This document shows, piece by piece, positions 5,638 to 8,002 of a DNA stretch of 8,002 bases. The notes under the pieces were generated by a model. That model saw only the letters and a program-made list of their open reading frames with translations, was not told the origin of the DNA and did no database searches. The DNA is from JBOGWP01 sp050693875 (lineage in GTDB: Bacteria > Actinomycetota > CADDZG01 > JAHWKV01 > JBOGWP01), in the NCBI GenBank assembly GCA_050693875.1, contig JBOGWP010000083.1, positions 1 to 8,002 of the forward strand, written 5' to 3'. The position numbers were made by a program, and so were the translations under genes. Each line of letters starts with the position of its first letter. Within the stretch, counting starts at the first letter, position 1.

Positions 5638-6338
5638 GGCTGCTACCCTGCGGTCCTCATCCCTCCGGGGCGGCTTCGCCGGCCTTGACCTGGGCCCCGC
5701 CTTGGGCTGGGCTTGAGAAGCGAAGGAGGGCGGAAAGGGAAAAGGGTGGGCACAACAGCAAGGCCAACGCGGCTCAGGCCGGATCCAGGCCGTGGGACGC
5801 GGAGCATCAGGGCGAAGTAGCGAGAAGCAGCGAGGAGCTCGCCGCCGCCGATCGAGCTGCGGAGTCCCATTTCGTGCTGGTCCGTACCGCCCCGTCCGGC
5901 CGGGTACCGGGCTTTGCAAGCAGGATGTCGTTGGCTGCTGGCGATCGGTAGAGTGACCGCGTGTTCCGGACCCGCCCAGTGGACCTGCTTCCAGCACGGC
6001 TCTGGAAGCCGGCCGATCCCAGCGCGGGCGGCCGGCCCACTTCTGCGTTGGGTGGGACCCAGTCGCCCAGCTCCAATCCGAACGATCGAGTGGAACGGCG
6101 AATAGCTGTTCCCGATGGTCCGTGACGCGCACGCCGTCATGGCGGTACACGAAGACTACCTAGAATGCAGGCCAGCGCTCGGCATCCGGGGCTGCGTTGC
6201 AGGCCGTCTACAGGCCGTCCGACGTTGAGAAACGGCCGGTTGTGACCGGCGGCGTCCGGTAAGTCGCAACGCGAAGCCGCAGGTCCGAGGAGGTTTCTCC
6301 CTCTACTTATGCCGAGAAGCCCCCTTCTTGGTTGACGG

Positions 6339-6371
6339 TAGAGGTCGGTGCTTCAAATTCTGCGCCCACCA
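6339..6371 (+). pseudogene. decayed tRNA 3' end with CCA, most like tRNA-Val
   Basis: The block contains AGGTC, a GGTG, the T-loop TTCAAAT, then TGCGCCCACCA, ending with an encoded CCA at 6369-6371. Aligned to the intact tRNA-Val(GAC) at 3058-3129, it shares the variable region, the T-loop and the acceptor strand TGCGCCCA. It differs at two T-stem bases and lacks about three bases in the 3' T-stem strand, so it cannot fold as a T-arm. A TTGAC before it may be what is left of the anticodon loop. No D-arm or 5' acceptor strand is present. It is on the same strand as tRNA-Val, 3.2 kb downstream, as expected for an old attachment-site copy. Confidence 0.5.
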
Positions 6372-6439
6372 GCTGGGCAATGCGGACGCCCTTCCGCGGG
6401 ATTGGCTCGCCGACTCGGAGCTACCGGTGCCGCCCCGAG

Positions 6440-7840
6440 CTACCGGGGGCGTGACGGAGCGATGTTCTGGTTGAGCCGGAACACGTTGTCGGGGTCGAAG
6501 CGGTTCTTGAGGCTGACCAGGCGCTCCAGCTTCTCTTCACCGTATGCGTCGGCGACGCGGCCCTGCTCGTCGTGGCTCATGAAGTTCACGTACGCCTTGC
6601 CCGTCGATGCTGGCGCCAGCGCGTTGAAGAGGCCTCGGGTCCAGTCGATGTCGAGGGGAGCGGAAAGGTCCTCCCAGACCGCGTTGATGTTGGGCGAGAA
6701 CTCGGCCCTCCGGTCCTCGAAGGCGGAGTGCTCCGCCGGTATGCTCCGGACCGCCCCACCCATGTGAAACATGATCGTGTAGGACTTCTTCGACTGCATC
6801 GCCCAGGCGCGGTCCACGAACGCACCGATCGCCTGACCGGTCAGGTCGTGCAGGTAGTGCGATTTCCAGTAGTAGCCCAGCCCGTGCGGCACCGACCCGT
6901 CGAACATGTGGTGGTACTCGGTGAGATCTCGTGGTGCGACCGCGTCCAACAGCGGCCGCCCCCAGCGCCGGAGCGGTTCGATCGCACCGGCTCCGGCCTC
7001 CACCGCGCCGGCGTAGCAGAACCCGACCATCACGACGGGGCGGCCGCGCAGCTCCTCCGGGACCCAGGGGGCCGGAGGAGCGTTGCGAAGCATCGAGATC
7101 GTGGTCAGCTCGTCGGGTTCGTCGTGTGCGAACTCGCGGTAGACCGGGAGCAGGTCGGCGGAGTCTTCCGCCGCCCAGAGCACGGGCCCGGCGAGCACCG
7201 TGGGGCCGACCGGATGACAGGCGAACTCGAAGCTCGTGACGATGCCGAAGTTGCCGCCGCCGCCCCGCAGGCCCCACAGCAGCTCCGGGTGCTCGTCGGC
7301 GCTTACCCGCAAGGTCTCTCCCTCCGCCGTGACGAGATCGGCGGCGAGCAGGTTGTCGCAGGACAGGCCGTGCTTGCGCATGAGCCAGCCGATACCGCCA
7401 CCAAGCGTGAGGCCGGCGACGCCGGTGCGGCTGATGATGCCGGAGGGGACGGCCAACCCGTAGCGCTGCGTCGCCCGGCACAGGTCCCCCAGGAGCACGC
7501 CGGGGTCGACACGAGCGCCGCGCCGGTGTGGATCGACGTCGATCGCAGTCATCTGCGAGCAGTCGATCACCACGCCGCCGTCGGTGAGGGCGTTGCCGGA
7601 GACTCCGTGGCCCCCGCCACGAACGGCGATCTCCAGCTCGCCCTCGCGCGCCCAGCGGACGGCCTCCACCACGTCGGCTGCGCCGGCACAGCGGGCGATC
7701 AAGGAGGGCCGCTTGTCGATGGCGCCGTTCCAGATCTTGCGGACCTCGTTGTAGGAGCCGTCGCCGGGCGAGACGAGCTCTCCTCGGAAGCGGGCGCGGA
7801 GCGCCTCGATTCGCCCTGTCCCAGCCGTGATCCTCGCCAT
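6440..7840 (-). CDS. second covalent-flavin (PCMH/BBE-type) FAD-dependent oxidoreductase
   Basis: This encodes a 466-residue paralogue of the oxidoreductase at 4179-5567, with the same order of motifs. These are 'RPSLIARCAGAADVVEAV', 'IAVRGGGHGVSGNALTDGG' with flavin-anchoring His78, 'GVAGLTLGGGIGWLMRKHGL', 'LWGLRGGGGNFGIVTSFEF' and 'HPVGPTV'. The C-terminal BBE part is 'AYVNFMSHDEQGRVADAYG' plus 'LERLVSLKNRFDPDNVFRLNQN'. The position of the second anchoring Cys is near Ile136, so a single covalent bond is expected. 'GLGYYWKSHYL' in the substrate domain matches 'GRQYYWKSSLV' of the paralogue. Start ATG 7840 follows AAGGGGG at a 4-base spacing and matches the start of the neighbour's homology. 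A TTG at 7873 in frame has no ribosome-binding site. The stop is TAG. The two genes are same-strand but 872 bases apart, so they are probably not one operon. The substrate is unknown. An insertion sequence begins just upstream. Confidence 0.92.
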   Translation of the reverse strand: MARITAGTGRIEALRARFRGELVSPGDGSYNEVRKIWNGAIDKRPSLIARCAGAADVVEAVRWAREGELEIAVRGGGHGVSGNALTDGGVVIDCSQMTAIDVDPHRRGARVDPGVLLGDLCRATQRYGLAVPSGIISRTGVAGLTLGGGIGWLMRKHGLSCDNLLAADLVTAEGETLRVSADEHPELLWGLRGGGGNFGIVTSFEFACHPVGPTVLAGPVLWAAEDSADLLPVYREFAHDEPDELTTISMLRNAPPAPWVPEELRGRPVVMVGFCYAGAVEAGAGAIEPLRRWGRPLLDAVAPRDLTEYHHMFDGSVPHGLGYYWKSHYLHDLTGQAIGAFVDRAWAMQSKKSYTIMFHMGGAVRSIPAEHSAFEDRRAEFSPNINAVWEDLSAPLDIDWTRGLFNALAPASTGKAYVNFMSHDEQGRVADAYGEEKLERLVSLKNRFDPDNVFRLNQNIAPSRPR

Positions 7841-7876
7841 CACACCCCCTTCCCTTCTATGACCCTTTGCCAAGGA

Positions 7877-7888
7877 GGGGCTATCCCC
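7877..7888. repeat. possible left end of the IS1595-type element (GGGG-CTAT-CCCC)
   Basis: A 4-bp GC palindrome lies about 40 bases upstream of the oxidoreductase ATG and 26 bases before the first possible transposase start. IS1595-type ends are often G-rich. The matching right end is outside the window, so the boundary cannot be fixed. Confidence 0.25.
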
Positions 7889-7913
7889 TTAGGTACAGTA
7901 GACTCAAGATCTT

Positions 7914-8002
7914 GTGGTTGCTCCCCTCGGTCCGCACCCTCGCCCAAGCATTGACTACCCGGGGACCTGGCACGAGTTCCTTGCCTGGTTCCCCGACGAC
8001 GC
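7914..8002 (+). CDS. probable IS1595-type transposase, N-terminus only (cut by window edge)
   Basis: The open frame runs from 7902 (after a TAG) to the end of the window. The only start codon inside it before the conserved part is GTG at 7914, taken here as the start, giving 'VVAPLGPHPRPS'. The frame then reads 'IDYPGTWHEFLAWFPDDA', which I recognise as the region just before the zinc ribbon of IS1595-family transposases, where a Cys, a 'YLxxLRWP' segment and CxxC pairs normally follow. These lie outside the window, so the call rests on about 18 residues. The gene is divergent from the oxidoreductase at 6440-7840. No clear ribosome-binding site precedes the GTG, so the exact start is uncertain. 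Confidence 0.6.
   Translation, partial: MVAPLGPHPRPSIDYPGTWHEFLAWFPDD

Larger units (their letters stand above)
5568..6439. other. 872-base intergenic region without a recognisable gene
   Basis: Long open frames cross this stretch on both strands, but their translations are low-complexity, Arg/Pro/Ser-rich and free of familiar motifs, as expected by chance in GC-rich DNA. Visible items are the probable promoter near 5611-5637 and a tRNA-Ala-like anticodon core CTTTGCAAGCAGG at 5912-5924. Further on are a direct repeat CAGGCCGTC (6200-6208 and 6211-6219) and a hairpin GCCGGT-TGTG-ACCGGC (6235-6250). A stem of CCGAGAA/TTCTTGG lies near 6312-6331, followed by a tRNA-like 3' end at 6339-6371. 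It reads as a scar of past insertions. Confidence 0.6.

Noticed and set aside
5593..6150. 185-codon minus-strand open frame and overlapping frames in the oxidoreductase spacer
   Set aside because: The translations are Arg/Pro/Ser-rich without domains, overlap each other on both strands and have no ribosome-binding sites, as expected of chance frames in GC-rich DNA.
7841..7873. TTG start at 7873 for the second oxidoreductase
   Set aside because: The extra 11 residues are not in the paralogue, and the ATG at 7840 has a good G-rich ribosome-binding site.

Overview
The window is GC-rich DNA from what looks like an actinomycete. The evidence is the high third-position GC, GTG starts, tRNA-Cys and tRNA-Val genes that do not encode CCA, and a secreted DUF1996 protein carrying repeats of a type I associate with Acidimicrobiia-like actinobacteria. 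The genus cannot be told from the sequence. Much of the window is accessory DNA in decay: pieces of two insertion sequences, two toxin-antitoxin loci with broken toxins, and truncated tRNA genes.

Layout, left to right. 1-372 (+) is the C-terminal end of an ISAzo13-type transposase cut by the window edge. 517-1069 (-) is a vapBC-type module with an intact Phd/YefM-like antitoxin and a PIN toxin broken by an internal deletion and frameshift. 1072-1122 (+) is the 3' half of a tRNA-Gly(GCC), without its 5' half. 1159-2814 (-) encodes a secreted DUF1996 protein with six 42-residue C-terminal repeats. 2957-3027 and 3058-3129 (+) are intact tRNA-Cys(GCA) and tRNA-Val(GAC). 3292-3865 (+) is a second antitoxin/PIN toxin pair; a single extra A breaks the toxin. 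3866-4178 has no gene but several strong GC hairpins. 4179-5567 (-) and 6440-7840 (-) are two paralogous covalent-flavin (PCMH/BBE) oxidoreductases, separated by an 872-base non-coding stretch that holds a tRNA-like 3' end with CCA. 7914-8002 (+) is the start of a probable IS1595-type transposase.

The most interesting structure is the tRNA arrangement. Gly(remnant)-Cys-Val lie in one orientation and in the order of a tRNA cluster common in actinobacteria, with a protein gene between the Gly remnant and Cys. A decayed copy of a tRNA-Val-like 3' end lies 3.2 kb past tRNA-Val, again in the same orientation. Each half-tRNA is what a tRNA-targeted integrative element leaves at its far end, so tRNA-Gly and tRNA-Val may each have been an attachment site. 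The DNA next to each remnant carries a toxin-antitoxin locus. No integrase is visible, so this is inference. I see no clearly new multigene defence or metabolic system.
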